This document shows positions 26,001 to 34,512 of a stretch of 64,000 nt of DNA, one piece after another; the stretch's first letter is position 1, and the number at the start of each line of letters is the position of its first letter. A program made the translations under genes and the position numbers. Location of the stretch: the NCBI GenBank assembly GCA_017539905.1, contig JAFYBZ010000014.1:120312-184311 (forward strand), written 5' to 3'. The stretch is from Clostridia bacterium. Its GTDB lineage: Bacteria > Bacillota > Clostridia > TANB77 > UBA1234. Below the pieces are notes generated by a model. It did not search any database. It saw nothing but the letters and a program-made list of their open reading frames with translations, and was not told the DNA's origin.

Positions 26001-28667
26001 TTCAACAAAATGATATCCCTCACCTGTGGTTGCAAGTAATGTACAAGTAACTCCTTCTGGATTACGAGCTATAAAGTTTGGATATTTATGTGTTGAATTT
26101 GCATATCCAACATAACCACATTCTTCTGCTAATTGTCCTGATCTTCCAGTTGTCTTGTTATATACGTATACATTTGTATTAACTTCCCATTTTGCATATA
26201 AAGTTAAATTACTTGTAATTTTATCTTCTTGAAAATTAAACTCTTGCTCATATACTCCATCATCTCTATACCAACCACGGAATACGTGAGTTCCTTGTTC
26301 TCCCTTTGTAGGATCTTCTGGTTTTTGAATTAAATCTCCACTATGAACTCTTTTAATAGGAGCAATTTCAGTGCCTTCTTTTGAATCAAATGTAACTGTA
26401 TAAACTTCAGTTCTATCATAAGTTGCTGTATAAGTAGCATCTCCACTTACTTCTGCAAGTTCAGGATCCCATCCTGCAAAAACATAATCATAATTATCAT
26501 CGCCAGACTTAGTTGGATTGTCACCACTATATACTGGCATGTCGCCACTCATAAATTCTCCAGAATATAAGAAATCTCCATTATCATCGACCCAAGTAAT
26601 TTCAAAAAATTGGTTTGTTTGTGGTGCCCAAACCCAAGTTCCAGACATTGTTGATGTATAACTATCTCTTAATTCAGTTGCTGTATAAAATCCTAACTCT
26701 TGTTTATCTATATTCATCCATTTTCCAGAATAATTCTTATTTGTAGGAGGAGTTGGAAGAATTGCTTGTTTAGATTCTTCATCTATCGAATCACCTAAAA
26801 ATGTGAAGTCTTCCCCTAATTTTATACTTTGAAGCGAATTACAATTCTTAAACATGTTATGCAAATTAGTAGCATTTCTTGTATCAAAATCACTTATATC
26901 TAATGATGTTAATTCTGTACAATCTCTAAACATGTTTTCTGCATTTTGCATATTTGTTATTGTAATACCACTTAAATCAAATTCTGTGAATTGACAATCT
27001 CTAAACAAGTTATTCATTACTTTGATATCAGCAAATGTATCATTATTAACGATAAACTCTGTCAAACTGCTACATCCAGCAAAAACTGCTGTAAAACCTA
27101 AGTCAGGACCGCCTGAATATTCTTCACCATCTTCTTCATAATCTCCAGAATAGTGAATAGTACCTCCATGATGATGTTCATCTGATTCAGGAATAGAGCT
27201 AAAATCAAAAGTGCTAATATCTATACTTGTTAATGATTTACAACCATAAAACATATATTCAAAACATGTAACATTAGTCGTACTAAAATTACTTAAATCA
27301 ACTGAAGTTAATGATTCGCAACCATCAAACATGCATGCCATATCTGTAACTTCGGTAGTATAAAAAGTATCTAATCCAATGATTGATTCTAAAGAAGTAC
27401 ATTCTTTAAACATCGCTTGTGTATCTGTAAGAAATTCCCAGCTTGTATCCCATTCCGAAATATCAATTGTTTCTAAACTAGAACAACCATAGAACATTTC
27501 ACTCATATTTTCAACCCACGTAACATCAAAGTCACTTACATCAATCGATGTTGCAGATTGGCAAAATCTAAACATACTATTCATGTTTTCACAATTACTC
27601 GTGTCAAGATTTGATACGTCAAAGGTTACACAATTTATAAGCATATTAAATAAGCCCGATGCGTCATATCCAGTAGCAACGCCAGGTTTTATTTCTACTT
27701 CTACAATGTCTCTAAAGTATTCTTCCCAAGGATAGTCACCATCTGCTTCAGCTAAACAACCTGAGTCTCCATCTGTAGGTCTAATTATTAATTTGCCATC
27801 TATTATTTCCCATATACATTCATCACTAGTTCCATGTGGATAATTCTTTTCATACTGAGCATATACATCCATATCACTTATTGATGTGATATCTACTTCA
27901 ATTTTGTCATCAAATTCAGTTCCTGATCCATCACTATTTTTGTTCCATGAACTAAATTCATAATCAGAGTCAATTGCAGTTGGTTCCTCGTAATTGTTAG
28001 TTTTTGGATCCAATACATTTAATTCAATAACATTTCCCAATGTATCATATCCTGTAACGATAGCATAATATCCATAATATGTATCAGGATCATCGTAATC
28101 ACTTTCAAAATAAAACTTAACAGTATCTCCATTACAACGTATATTTTCCATATGATATGCAGATTCTTTAGTACTTGCACATCCACCATAAAGATATAAT
28201 GTCACACCATCATAACGAGCATTGTCTGTTTCTAAAGCATCTGGATCAGTATCATCTGTACCAATATCTGTAAAATCCATATCAAAATCTGCAGTTACTT
28301 CAACACAATCTAAAGGAGTATATACCATCGTGCCTCCTCTGTTTTCTGTTGAATACCAAATATCAACATCTAAATATGACGCTCCTGTGATAGTCACTAT
28401 ATCGGTTTGTTTATAAGGTTCATCATATGTTTCAGTTGCAACGCCATCATTATCTATATTAGGGGTATGTGAATACTTAATTCCTGGAGTAGTTTTTATT
28501 TCATAAGTAACTACATTTGTATCTTCACCTGTAGAAAAATTTCCATCTTCGCCACAGTGATAGGTTATATCAATCTCATCACCAACACTTGCTGCATAGA
28601 CAATAAATGATATACCTAGCACAAACAATAAAGTTAAAATAATTGCAATTTTAGACTTGTTTTTCAT
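23022..28667 (-). CDS. Giant SLH-anchored surface protein (DUF285, InlB-type and Cna-B-like repeats)
   Basis: 1,881 residues. Signal peptide to about 26. About 320-620: tandem BspA/DUF285 leucine-rich units (LDTSNCENMNSMFRFC, SEMFYGCSSL, NMFRDCTELTSLDIS). About 755-825: InlB/Flg_new repeat (FDSKEGTEIAPIKRV, RGWYRDDGV). About 920-1130: two Cna-B/SpaA-like modules (SADGSTLAGATIKLRKSG). About 1255-1600: near-identical InlB-like repeats of 140 residues. About 1700-1881: three SLH repeats ending in REQMATMISRCL and IYFMAQKEIIKGV. It is remarkably rich in Ser-Gly-Asp and Ser-Gly-Glu (about 26 and 8 by eye), mostly in loops where other InlB-type proteins have Lys-Gly or Glu. Probably a surface adhesin. 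Start after TTTGGAGGAATTAGA. Confidence 0.9.
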   Translation of the reverse strand: MKNKSKIAIILTLLFVLGISFIVYAASVGDEIDITYHCGEDGNFSTGEDTNVVTYEIKTTPGIKYSHTPNIDNDGVATETYDEPYKQTDIVTITGASYLDVDIWYSTENRGGTMVYTPLDCVEVTADFDMDFTDIGTDDTDPDALETDNARYDGVTLYLYGGCASTKESAYHMENIRCNGDTVKFYFESDYDDPDTYYGYYAIVTGYDTLGNVIELNVLDPKTNNYEEPTAIDSDYEFSSWNKNSDGSGTEFDDKIEVDITSISDMDVYAQYEKNYPHGTSDECIWEIIDGKLIIRPTDGDSGCLAEADGDYPWEEYFRDIVEVEIKPGVATGYDASGLFNMLINCVTFDVSNLDTSNCENMNSMFRFCQSATSIDVSDFDVTWVENMSEMFYGCSSLETIDISEWDTSWEFLTDTQAMFKECTSLESIIGLDTFYTTEVTDMACMFDGCESLTSVDLSNFSTTNVTCFEYMFYGCKSLTSIDISTFDFSSIPESDEHHHGGTIHYSGDYEEDGEEYSGGPDLGFTAVFAGCSSLTEFIVNNDTFADIKVMNNLFRDCQFTEFDLSGITITNMQNAENMFRDCTELTSLDISDFDTRNATNLHNMFKNCNSLQSIKLGEDFTFLGDSIDEESKQAILPTPPTNKNYSGKWMNIDKQELGFYTATELRDSYTSTMSGTWVWAPQTNQFFEITWVDDNGDFLYSGEFMSGDMPVYSGDNPTKSGDDNYDYVFAGWDPELAEVSGDATYTATYDRTEVYTVTFDSKEGTEIAPIKRVHSGDLIQKPEDPTKGEQGTHVFRGWYRDDGVYEQEFNFQEDKITSNLTLYAKWEVNTNVYVYNKTTGRSGQLAEECGYVGYANSTHKYPNFIARNPEGVTCTLLATTGEGYHFVEWRKDSPTSGDVVSTEETLDYPAVSGVTYYAVFEQIVFPVRLMAIDSADGSTLAGATIKLRKSGQSNATTVVTTLDVSEVNLPAGNYVFDVYDAPLGYAFAEDTNFTISSSGDITTSGDSTVDQSGIILVAEFNKTVVKFICVDEVDDSVVEGVTVRLLDSGELIDEWVSTSDQYVIEGLKTYTDSMGYPDYKILVTNVPSGYEAPEFAYLVIYYDGDIYAGDPASTSGDLVIIKLPKEIQYISNIEATLTVPEAGTVVTVDDGDDSQNPYPEIIIPSGEMYMLDDGSGEYLYGYWYCDEDGEEIFSGEMIGGETYYAVFYIRPTQAWYVFDEDEDVNVTINSGDIEVVDSYVSDGLAYPYIRITVKVTIPLKMYTITFVNDDDTFISSGDYAEGTASGDIALPRDPMKSGDAEWTYEFEKWTPDIVAVTEDATYKAQYIKTKNKYSVVFKNEDGTVLQSGDVEYGVTPEYSGDTPTKSGDAEYTYTFSTWDPEIAPVSGDIVYTATYSGELNRYTVTFVDEDDTFISSGDYAYGTESGDIAQPRNPMKSGDAEWTYEFEKWTPDIVNVTEDATYKAQYTKSKNKYSVVFKNEDGTVLQSGDVEYGVTPEYSGDTPTKSGDAEYTYTFSAWDPEIAPVSGDVVYTAVFSGDLNMYTVTFVDDDGTVLESGEYAYGTLAEEIARPRNPADKEDKEYKYKFDKWTPAIDDVVDDATYTATYTKTKKSSSGTSSGGGATTPSEFKITTKPDENVEITPMNPTVKKNANQEFTFKPKDGFEIADVIVDGKSVGAVDKYTFENVTSKHTIEIKTRKSGPWSNADDWAKEELQEAIERDLIPAILNGKDFTHAVTRLEFCAITTKLYEYLDGKEIVPSGEFPFVDTDETIIKKAYTVGITVGTSETTFSPERLIPREQMATMISRCLAKLGIDVKVDLDTVQRFSDDGEMHDWSREPIYFMAQKEIIKGVGNNRFNVSGNAKIQEALAIILRSAKVYGK
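24060..24900. repeat. Two tandem 420-bp coding repeats plus a partial third
   Basis: About 420-bp direct repeats inside the giant surface gene (for example the same stretch near 24241 and again near 24661), differing at scattered positions. A shorter degenerate unit continues toward 23870. Each full unit encodes about 140 residues, i.e. two InlB-type modules. Confidence 0.85.
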
Positions 28668-28782
28668 TCTAATTCCTCCAAAATATTTTTAATTTATTCA
28701 CTAAAAATTTTACATTTATTACAAAAAAATGTCAAATAAATTACATCACTAAAAACATTTATTCCGTAGAAATTTTCATAAT

Positions 28783-28822
28783 AAAAAAAGACCTTTGGAA
28801 AATTAATTCCAAAGGTCTTTTT
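28783..28822 (-). terminator. Terminator of the thymidylate-kinase-like gene
   Basis: AAAAAAGACCTTTGGAA/TTCCAAAGGTCTTTTTT, a 17-bp stem with a 6-nt loop, placed just after the stop of the gene at 28832. Confidence 0.85.
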
Positions 28823-28831
28823 TCGTTTATG

Positions 28832-29407
28832 TCAACTCAAAATTTCAAGTATTTTTTTCTTCGTTTCTTCAAGTCCACCGCATGTATCAACTTTAAAAAC
28901 TTTAATAGTATCACCATGTTTTTCCTCTACTTCATCAGCCATTTTTAAATATGCATTTTGTTGATTTACACTGCTTTCTTTACTGAAATGTGCATATTTA
29001 TTAATTGCTTTATCATCACGAGCCAGGCGAACCTCAAATTCATCAGTATCACTTAAATAAAGAGTAATGTAATATATGTCAAAATCAAAACTAGCTAATC
29101 TATCTAAGTACATATCAAACTCTTCATCATATGTGAATTCTTTAAAGCCGAGTCTACAATAAATAGCTTCTGTAAAAAACGTTCTATCGAAAAGAAGATT
29201 GATACTTTTATTTTGAAGCTTCTCAATGTAATCAAGAAGATCCGTATACATTTCAACAGACTTAGATTTTCCTGATGGACTTGAATCACTGCTTCCACTT
29301 AATCTATATAAATTAGTATAAGGAATTTTGTGTCTTATAAAATCTGTAATAGTAGTTTTACCAGCGCCTTGTGGTCCTTCAACAATAATAAGCTTTGAAT
29401 TTGCCAT
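28832..29407 (-). CDS. Thymidylate-kinase-like P-loop kinase
   Basis: 191 residues. Walker A VEGPQGAGKTT at the N-terminus, a nucleoside kinase-like DRTFFTEAIYCRLGF (DR motif) near residue 83, and a LARDDKAINKYAHF lid region near 130. The fold is that of thymidylate or deoxynucleoside kinases, but substrate residues do not settle the specificity. True Tmk proteins are slightly longer and start FIxxEGxDGxGK. Start after AAGGAGGATTTCTAA. Encoded between the beta-helix protein gene upstream and a strong terminator. Confidence 0.75.
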   Translation of the reverse strand: MANSKLIIVEGPQGAGKTTITDFIRHKIPYTNLYRLSGSSDSSPSGKSKSVEMYTDLLDYIEKLQNKSINLLFDRTFFTEAIYCRLGFKEFTYDEEFDMYLDRLASFDFDIYYITLYLSDTDEFEVRLARDDKAINKYAHFSKESSVNQQNAYLKMADEVEEKHGDTIKVFKVDTCGGLEETKKKILEILS

Positions 29408-29420
29408 TTAGAAATCCTCC

Positions 29421-30077
29421 TTATTTTTGAATCACTACAATGTCATTCATGGATTTAACAATTGAATCTTTTGGAATCACTCCTCTAACTGAAGTCAATG
29501 GATAAACCCTAGAATTTGTACCTATAACTGTTCCAGGATTTAAAACACTATTGCATCCAATCTCAACATTATCTCCTAAGAATGCACCTACTTTACGAAG
29601 TCCAGTCTCTAAGTTTTCATTATCACTTTTTATAACAACATTGGTTTTATCACTTTTAACATTTGAAGTAATAGAACCTGCTCCCATATGAGACTTATAA
29701 CCTAATATTGAATCACCAACGTAATTATAATGTGGAGTTTGAACATTGTCAAACAAGATACAGTTTTTTAATTCACAAGAATTTCCAACTACTGCATTTT
29801 TACCCACAATTGCTCCACCTCTAATGAAAGCACATTGTCTAATTTCAGCATTTTCGTCTATTATAGTTGGGCCTTTAATGCTTGCTGTTGGTGCTATAGT
29901 TGAAGTTTTATGAGCCCAAACATTTTCATCAATTAATAAATAATCATCTGAAAGATTCTCGCCAAGTTTTAAAATATAATCTTTAATGTGTGGCAAAACT
30001 TCATGTGGATATTCATATTTTTTGATCAAATCAATTGCAATAGAATTTTCAGTTAAAAATAATTCACTATTTTTCAT
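29421..30077 (-). CDS. Left-handed beta-helix (GlmU C-terminal-like) protein
   Basis: 218 residues from ATG at 30077 (alternative ATG at 30080). The GGAGG site is 5 nt upstream. The frame stays open further upstream only because it runs through the palindromic repeat. Residues about 60-190 show hexapeptide-repeat periodicity (WAHKTSTIAPTASIKG, IRGGAIVGKNAVVGNS, HMGAGSITSNVKSDKTN, GAFLGDNVEIGCNSVLNPG), as in the acetyltransferase half of GlmU and sugar nucleotidyltransferases. No nucleotidyltransferase domain precedes it. Probably acts on an activated sugar. Encoded 14 bp upstream of the kinase gene. Confidence 0.8.
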   Translation of the reverse strand: MKNSELFLTENSIAIDLIKKYEYPHEVLPHIKDYILKLGENLSDDYLLIDENVWAHKTSTIAPTASIKGPTIIDENAEIRQCAFIRGGAIVGKNAVVGNSCELKNCILFDNVQTPHYNYVGDSILGYKSHMGAGSITSNVKSDKTNVVIKSDNENLETGLRKVGAFLGDNVEIGCNSVLNPGTVIGTNSRVYPLTSVRGVIPKDSIVKSMNDIVVIQK

Positions 30078-30091
30078 CATAACCTCCATCT

Positions 30092-30210
30092 TGGTGCATT
30101 TTGGGTGCATTTTGGGGACACTTCCAAAAAAGCACCTTTTCCCGTTTTTTGGGGACACTTACTTTTTTCCAACTTTTCCTGGTTTTTTGGACGTGTCCCA
30201 AAAAACCATA
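30092..30210. repeat. GGGACACTT-type palindromic repeat (second family)
   Basis: Two adjacent hairpins with different stems: GGTGC...GGGGACACTTCC...GCACC (30104-30136) and GGTTTTTTGG-ACGTG-TCCCAAAAAACC (30181-30207). A GGGGACACTTAC copy lies between them. The element sits in the gap after the nucleosidase gene and creates a false N-terminal extension of the beta-helix gene. Confidence 0.85.
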
Positions 30211-30213
30211 ATT

Positions 30214-30900
30214 TTATTGTTGCACAAATTGAATTATTAGCTTCGCAACATTTTCTGCAGCCATACCAATAAATTCATCAAAGTCAACTTTGTTGTTATT
30301 ATTAGGTGTATCTGAAATGCTTCTTATTACTACAAATGGAACATTATCTAGAAAACAAACTTGTGCAATAGCTGCACCTTCCATTTCGCAACAATCAGCA
30401 CCAAATTCCATTGCAACTTTTTTGGCTTCTTCTGGATCAGTCATAAATCTATCAGCAGTTGCAATCGTTCCAACAATACCACTAATTGAATCATCTCTTA
30501 CAATTACGCCATACGCTTTTTCTACAAGAGATTTATCTGAATGAACAAATTTTCCAACCTTGTCAGACACTTCTCCTTTTTCTCTTCCAAATGCAGTTAA
30601 ATCAAAATCATATTGAACAATTTTTTCTCCAATTACTATGTCTCCAATTTTAACAATATCATTCAATCCGCCTGCAACCCCGCAGTTAATAACATAGTCA
30701 GGTTTATAATTATCTATTAAGGTTTGAGTTGTCCTTGCAGCATTAACTTTACCCATACCACATAAAACAACTGCAAATCTTTTATTTCCAATATCGCCGA
30801 TATGAAACTTCAAATCATATTTTTCCTCTATGATTGTATTTTTCATATGTTTTTTCACTGCCTCTAACTCCTGAGGCTCCGCAACAATTATTCCTACCAT
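30214..30900 (-). CDS. mtnN: 5'-methylthioadenosine/S-adenosylhomocysteine nucleosidase
   Basis: 228 residues, the normal length. It splits adenine from methylthioadenosine and S-adenosylhomocysteine in methyl-cycle recycling. MVGIIVAEPQELEAV carries the N-terminal catalytic Glu, VINCGVAGGLND is the phosphorylase-fold glycine loop, CCEMEGAAIAQV holds the ribose-binding Met-Glu, and VIRSISDTPNNN carries the catalytic Asp. Start after AGAGGAGAGCATT. A GGGAC-type hairpin lies upstream. Confidence 0.95.
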   Translation of the reverse strand: MVGIIVAEPQELEAVKKHMKNTIIEEKYDLKFHIGDIGNKRFAVVLCGMGKVNAARTTQTLIDNYKPDYVINCGVAGGLNDIVKIGDIVIGEKIVQYDFDLTAFGREKGEVSDKVGKFVHSDKSLVEKAYGVIVRDDSISGIVGTIATADRFMTDPEEAKKVAMEFGADCCEMEGAAIAQVCFLDNVPFVVIRSISDTPNNNNKVDFDEFIGMAAENVAKLIIQFVQQ

Positions 30901-30922
30901 AATGCTCTCCTCTTTTTTTATA

Positions 30923-30951
30923 TGACTTTTTGGGACACTTACAAAAAGTCA
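30923..30951. repeat. Single GGGACACTTAC hairpin
   Basis: TGACTTTTT-GGGACACTTAC-AAAAAGTCA, a 9-bp perfect stem with the conserved core as loop. It is the simplest half-unit of the second repeat family, upstream of the nucleosidase gene. Confidence 0.8.
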
Positions 30952-30994
30952 CATCTTTTTTCCAATTATAACATAGTTGTTTTTTAGCAACAAT

Positions 30995-31037
30995 AAAAAA
31001 GACGGCTCAAAAATTAAATTTAGAACCGTCCTTTTTT
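30995..31037 (-). terminator. Enolase terminator built from a GGACGGTTCT half-repeat
   Basis: On the minus strand AAAGGACGGTTCTAAATTT...GAGCCGTCTTTTTT forms a hairpin with a T tract right after the enolase stop. Its stem is the core of the GGGACGGTTCT repeat family. Confidence 0.7.
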
Positions 31038-31045
31038 ATTATTTA

Positions 31046-32435
<1,390 letters not shown>

Positions 32436-32460
32436 CACAGTTAATAAAATTAGACTTGGG

Positions 32461-32584
32461 AGGGTTACGCAACTAGGGGACGGTTCTCAAGTTGCACGGT
32501 GCAACTAGGGGACGGTTCTCCGGTTGCATAGACCTGTCCCTCGGTTGCATCGTGCAACTTGAGAACCGTCCCCTGGTTGCGCAA
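32461..32584. repeat. Palindromic GGGAC-type repeat (copy 7)
   Basis: Units in order: GCAACTA-GGGGACGGTTCTC-AAGTTGC, a second GGGGACGGTTCTCC copy, the inverted GACCTGTCCC unit and the inverted GAGAACCGTCCCC unit ending in GTTGCGC. Located between the SLH gene upstream of enolase and the enolase promoter. Confidence 0.9.
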
Positions 32585-32587
32585 AAC

Positions 32588-32621
32588 AAAAAAGACTTTC
32601 TTATAAAAGAAAGTCTTTTTA
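32588..32621 (-). terminator. Terminator of the short SLH protein gene
   Basis: AAAGACTTTCTT/AAGAAAGTCTTT stem with 4-nt loop and T tract, after the stop at 32633. Confidence 0.8.
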
Positions 32622-32632
32622 TTATTTAAAAT

Positions 32633-33796
32633 TTATTTAGCAAATTTTTCTGCACTTCTACCAGAAATAACTAAAGCTTGCTCTCTTGAAGCGTTGCTCT
32701 TTACGCCATATCTGTATGCTTTTGTATCAACACCATTGATGATTTCTTTGTCAGCCATGAAGTAAATTGCACTTCTACTCCAGTTGTGCATTTCACTATC
32801 ATCTGTGAATTCTTTAACTTTTGTTAAATCAACAGTTACATCGATACCAGCTTTTTCTAAAGCTCTTGTAATCATAGTAGCCATTTGCTCACGAGTTATT
32901 TCTTTATCAGGTGAGAATAATCCTTTTTCCTTATCTGTTCCTTCTGTGATACCAACATTGTAAGCTTTTAAAACTTCTTCGTCATCAGTATCTGTGAATG
33001 GATTCTTAGCTGGCTTCTCAGCTGCTTTTCCAGAAAGTAATTCATATAATTTCACAGAAACATGAGCAAATTCTTTTCTTGTGATATTTGCTTTTAAATT
33101 AGCTTTGCTAAATACTTGAGGAATTAATCCTTTTTCATTAGCAGCATTTAATTCATCAAGTGCCCAAGCAGATGCTTCAGCCCAACTTACCTTTTCAACT
33201 TTAGCTGGTGCTGTTGGTCTTGTTTGAACTGCATCTTCTCCACTTACTTTTCCTTTTTCAGCTACAAGAGTCTCAATAATTGTAGCAATTGCTTCAGTAT
33301 CTAATGTAGTTAAATCTCCACTTAATTTAATAGTAGGTCTTACGATTGGTAAAGAAACTGATACATCTCCACTTGCGATAGCTGCCATGATTTCAGCTAA
33401 ACGATCTGGATCCATCACAACTTTTGAAGTGCTTTCGCCTTCTTCAGTTGCATCAGTTGATGTAGTTGTTGAAGTTGATGGTCTAGTAACAACTCCTGTA
33501 GACTCACCACTACTTGTTACTCTAGATGTAGATGGTCTAGATGGTCTAGATGGTCTAACTACTGTAGATGTAGTTGTAGTTGAACTATCTGTTGCTTCTG
33601 TTGCTCTGCTAATACCAAGTGTCTCTCCACTAAGCATAGTAATTAAAGTAACAGTATCATCGCTTAACTCAGTAGCACCTGCTCTTTCTAAAAGTTTTTC
33701 TAATTCTGTTGATGAAATTTGTCTAACAGCAAAGCAAACTGTAAACAAACTTAAAACAGCAACTAAACATGCTGTCAAAAATAATACTCTTTTCAT
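32633..33796 (-). CDS. SLH-anchored Ser/Thr-rich surface protein
   Basis: 387 residues. Signal peptide to about residue 22 (TVCFA), then a low-complexity Ser/Thr/Arg/Pro stretch (about 65-135; RPSRPSRPSTSRVTSSGES). A short linker rich in SGD/SGE follows, then three C-terminal SLH repeats (about 205-387). The SLH part is closely similar to that of the giant protein at 23-28.7 kb: both share REQMATMI(T/S)R, (S/T)DD(S/G)EMH(N/D)WSR and IYFMA(D/Q)KEII. The two are probably attached by the same mechanism. The low-complexity segment may span the wall or be glycosylated. Start after AAGGGGGAGAAATA. Confidence 0.85.
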   Translation of the reverse strand: MKRVLFLTACLVAVLSLFTVCFAVRQISSTELEKLLERAGATELSDDTVTLITMLSGETLGISRATEATDSSTTTTSTVVRPSRPSRPSTSRVTSSGESTGVVTRPSTSTTTSTDATEEGESTSKVVMDPDRLAEIMAAIASGDVSVSLPIVRPTIKLSGDLTTLDTEAIATIIETLVAEKGKVSGEDAVQTRPTAPAKVEKVSWAEASAWALDELNAANEKGLIPQVFSKANLKANITRKEFAHVSVKLYELLSGKAAEKPAKNPFTDTDDEEVLKAYNVGITEGTDKEKGLFSPDKEITREQMATMITRALEKAGIDVTVDLTKVKEFTDDSEMHNWSRSAIYFMADKEIINGVDTKAYRYGVKSNASREQALVISGRSAEKFAK

Positions 33797-33863
33797 TATT
33801 TCTCCCCCTTAATATTTTTTTAATATACCTAAATATAATATCGCTTAAAAAAAATCAAGTCAA

Positions 33864-34020
33864 TACGCAACTGGGGGACGGTTCTAAAGTTGCACGATGC
33901 AACTTGGGGACGGTTCTCCAGTTGCATGCAACTTGGGGACGGTTCTCCAGTTGCATAGACCTGTCCCTCGGTTGCACCGTGCAACTTTAGAACCGTCCCC
34001 CAGTTGCGTAACCGTCCCCT
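33864..34020. repeat. Palindromic GGGAC-type repeat with internal duplication (copy 8)
   Basis: The longest copy. The outer GCAACT-GGGGGACGGTTCT-AAAGTTGC pair encloses two tandem copies of a unit of about 28 bp (GCAACTTGGGGACGGTTCTC continuing to CAGTTGCAT), then the inverted GACCTGTCCC unit. The tandem copies show the element can expand internally. Confidence 0.9.
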
Positions 34021-34036
34021 AATCAAATAAATTATG

Positions 34037-34065
34037 TTGACTTTTAGAAACTTCCCTTATATAAT
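34037..34065 (+). promoter_or_regulatory. Sigma-A promoter for the phosphoribosyltransferase gene
   Basis: TTGACT (34037-34042), 17-bp spacer, TATAAT (34060-34065), 36 nt before the start at 34102. Near consensus. Confidence 0.8.
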
Positions 34066-34101
34066 GCACTTACAAATAAATATAGTGAAAGGAGAATCCT
34101 T

Positions 34102-34473
34102 ATGGCTCAGAAACACTACGTTACTTGGGATGAAGTCGAACAGTTTATTACTGATGTTGTCAAGCGGTACGAGTTTGCTGGTCTTACCGGCGTCTATGGG
34201 ATTCCGCGTGGAGGTATGTGTTTAGCTGCACGCCTTTCTTACAAGATGGATATCCCACTACTCGCTGCGCCTTTCAAAGGCTGCCTGATAGTTGACGACA
34301 TCTCCGACACCGGCGAAACTCTCATCCACTATGCACGCAACACCTCCGGCGGCGGTGTAAGCAAAGGATACCACATCGTCACCATGTACTACCGCAACGG
34401 CAGCTTGGTTGAACCCGAATACTACAAGTACACCAAAGAAGAAAAATGGATCGTATTTCCGTGGGAAGAATAA
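34102..34473 (+). CDS. Small type I phosphoribosyltransferase-like protein
   Basis: 123 residues. GLTGVYGIPRGGMCLAARLS provides the PRTase loop and CLIVDDISDTGETLIHY the PRPP-binding motif with its Asp-Asp and Thr-Gly. Resembles xanthine/guanine phosphoribosyltransferases but is shorter than typical, ending at a WIVFPWEE tail like that seen in Gpt-type enzymes. Base unknown. Distinctly GC-richer codons than the neighbours. Strong promoter and GGAGAATCCTT ribosome site; shared terminator with the convergent SH3-like gene. It may be functionally related to the nucleotide-handling operon at 39-44 kb, but that is inference. Confidence 0.8.
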   Translation: MAQKHYVTWDEVEQFITDVVKRYEFAGLTGVYGIPRGGMCLAARLSYKMDIPLLAAPFKGCLIVDDISDTGETLIHYARNTSGGGVSKGYHIVTMYYRNGSLVEPEYYKYTKEEKWIVFPWEE

Positions 34474-34477
34474 AAAT

Positions 34478-34505
34478 AAGCCTGCACTTTTATAAGTGCA
34501 GGCTT
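34478..34505. terminator. Bidirectional terminator between convergent genes
   Basis: AAGCCTGCACTT/AAGTGCAGGCTT stem, 4-nt loop, A/T tracts on both sides. Confidence 0.85.
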
Positions 34506-34512
34506 TAAAATT

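Noticed and set aside
30078..30158. N-terminal extension of the beta-helix protein
   Set aside because: Encoded by the GGGACACTT repeat; a GGAGG site supports the internal ATG.
33829..34026. Short ORFs over the 33.9 kb repeat
   Set aside because: Open only because the repeat lacks stops; same false peptides (GTVLKLH, NRPQVAS) appear at every copy.
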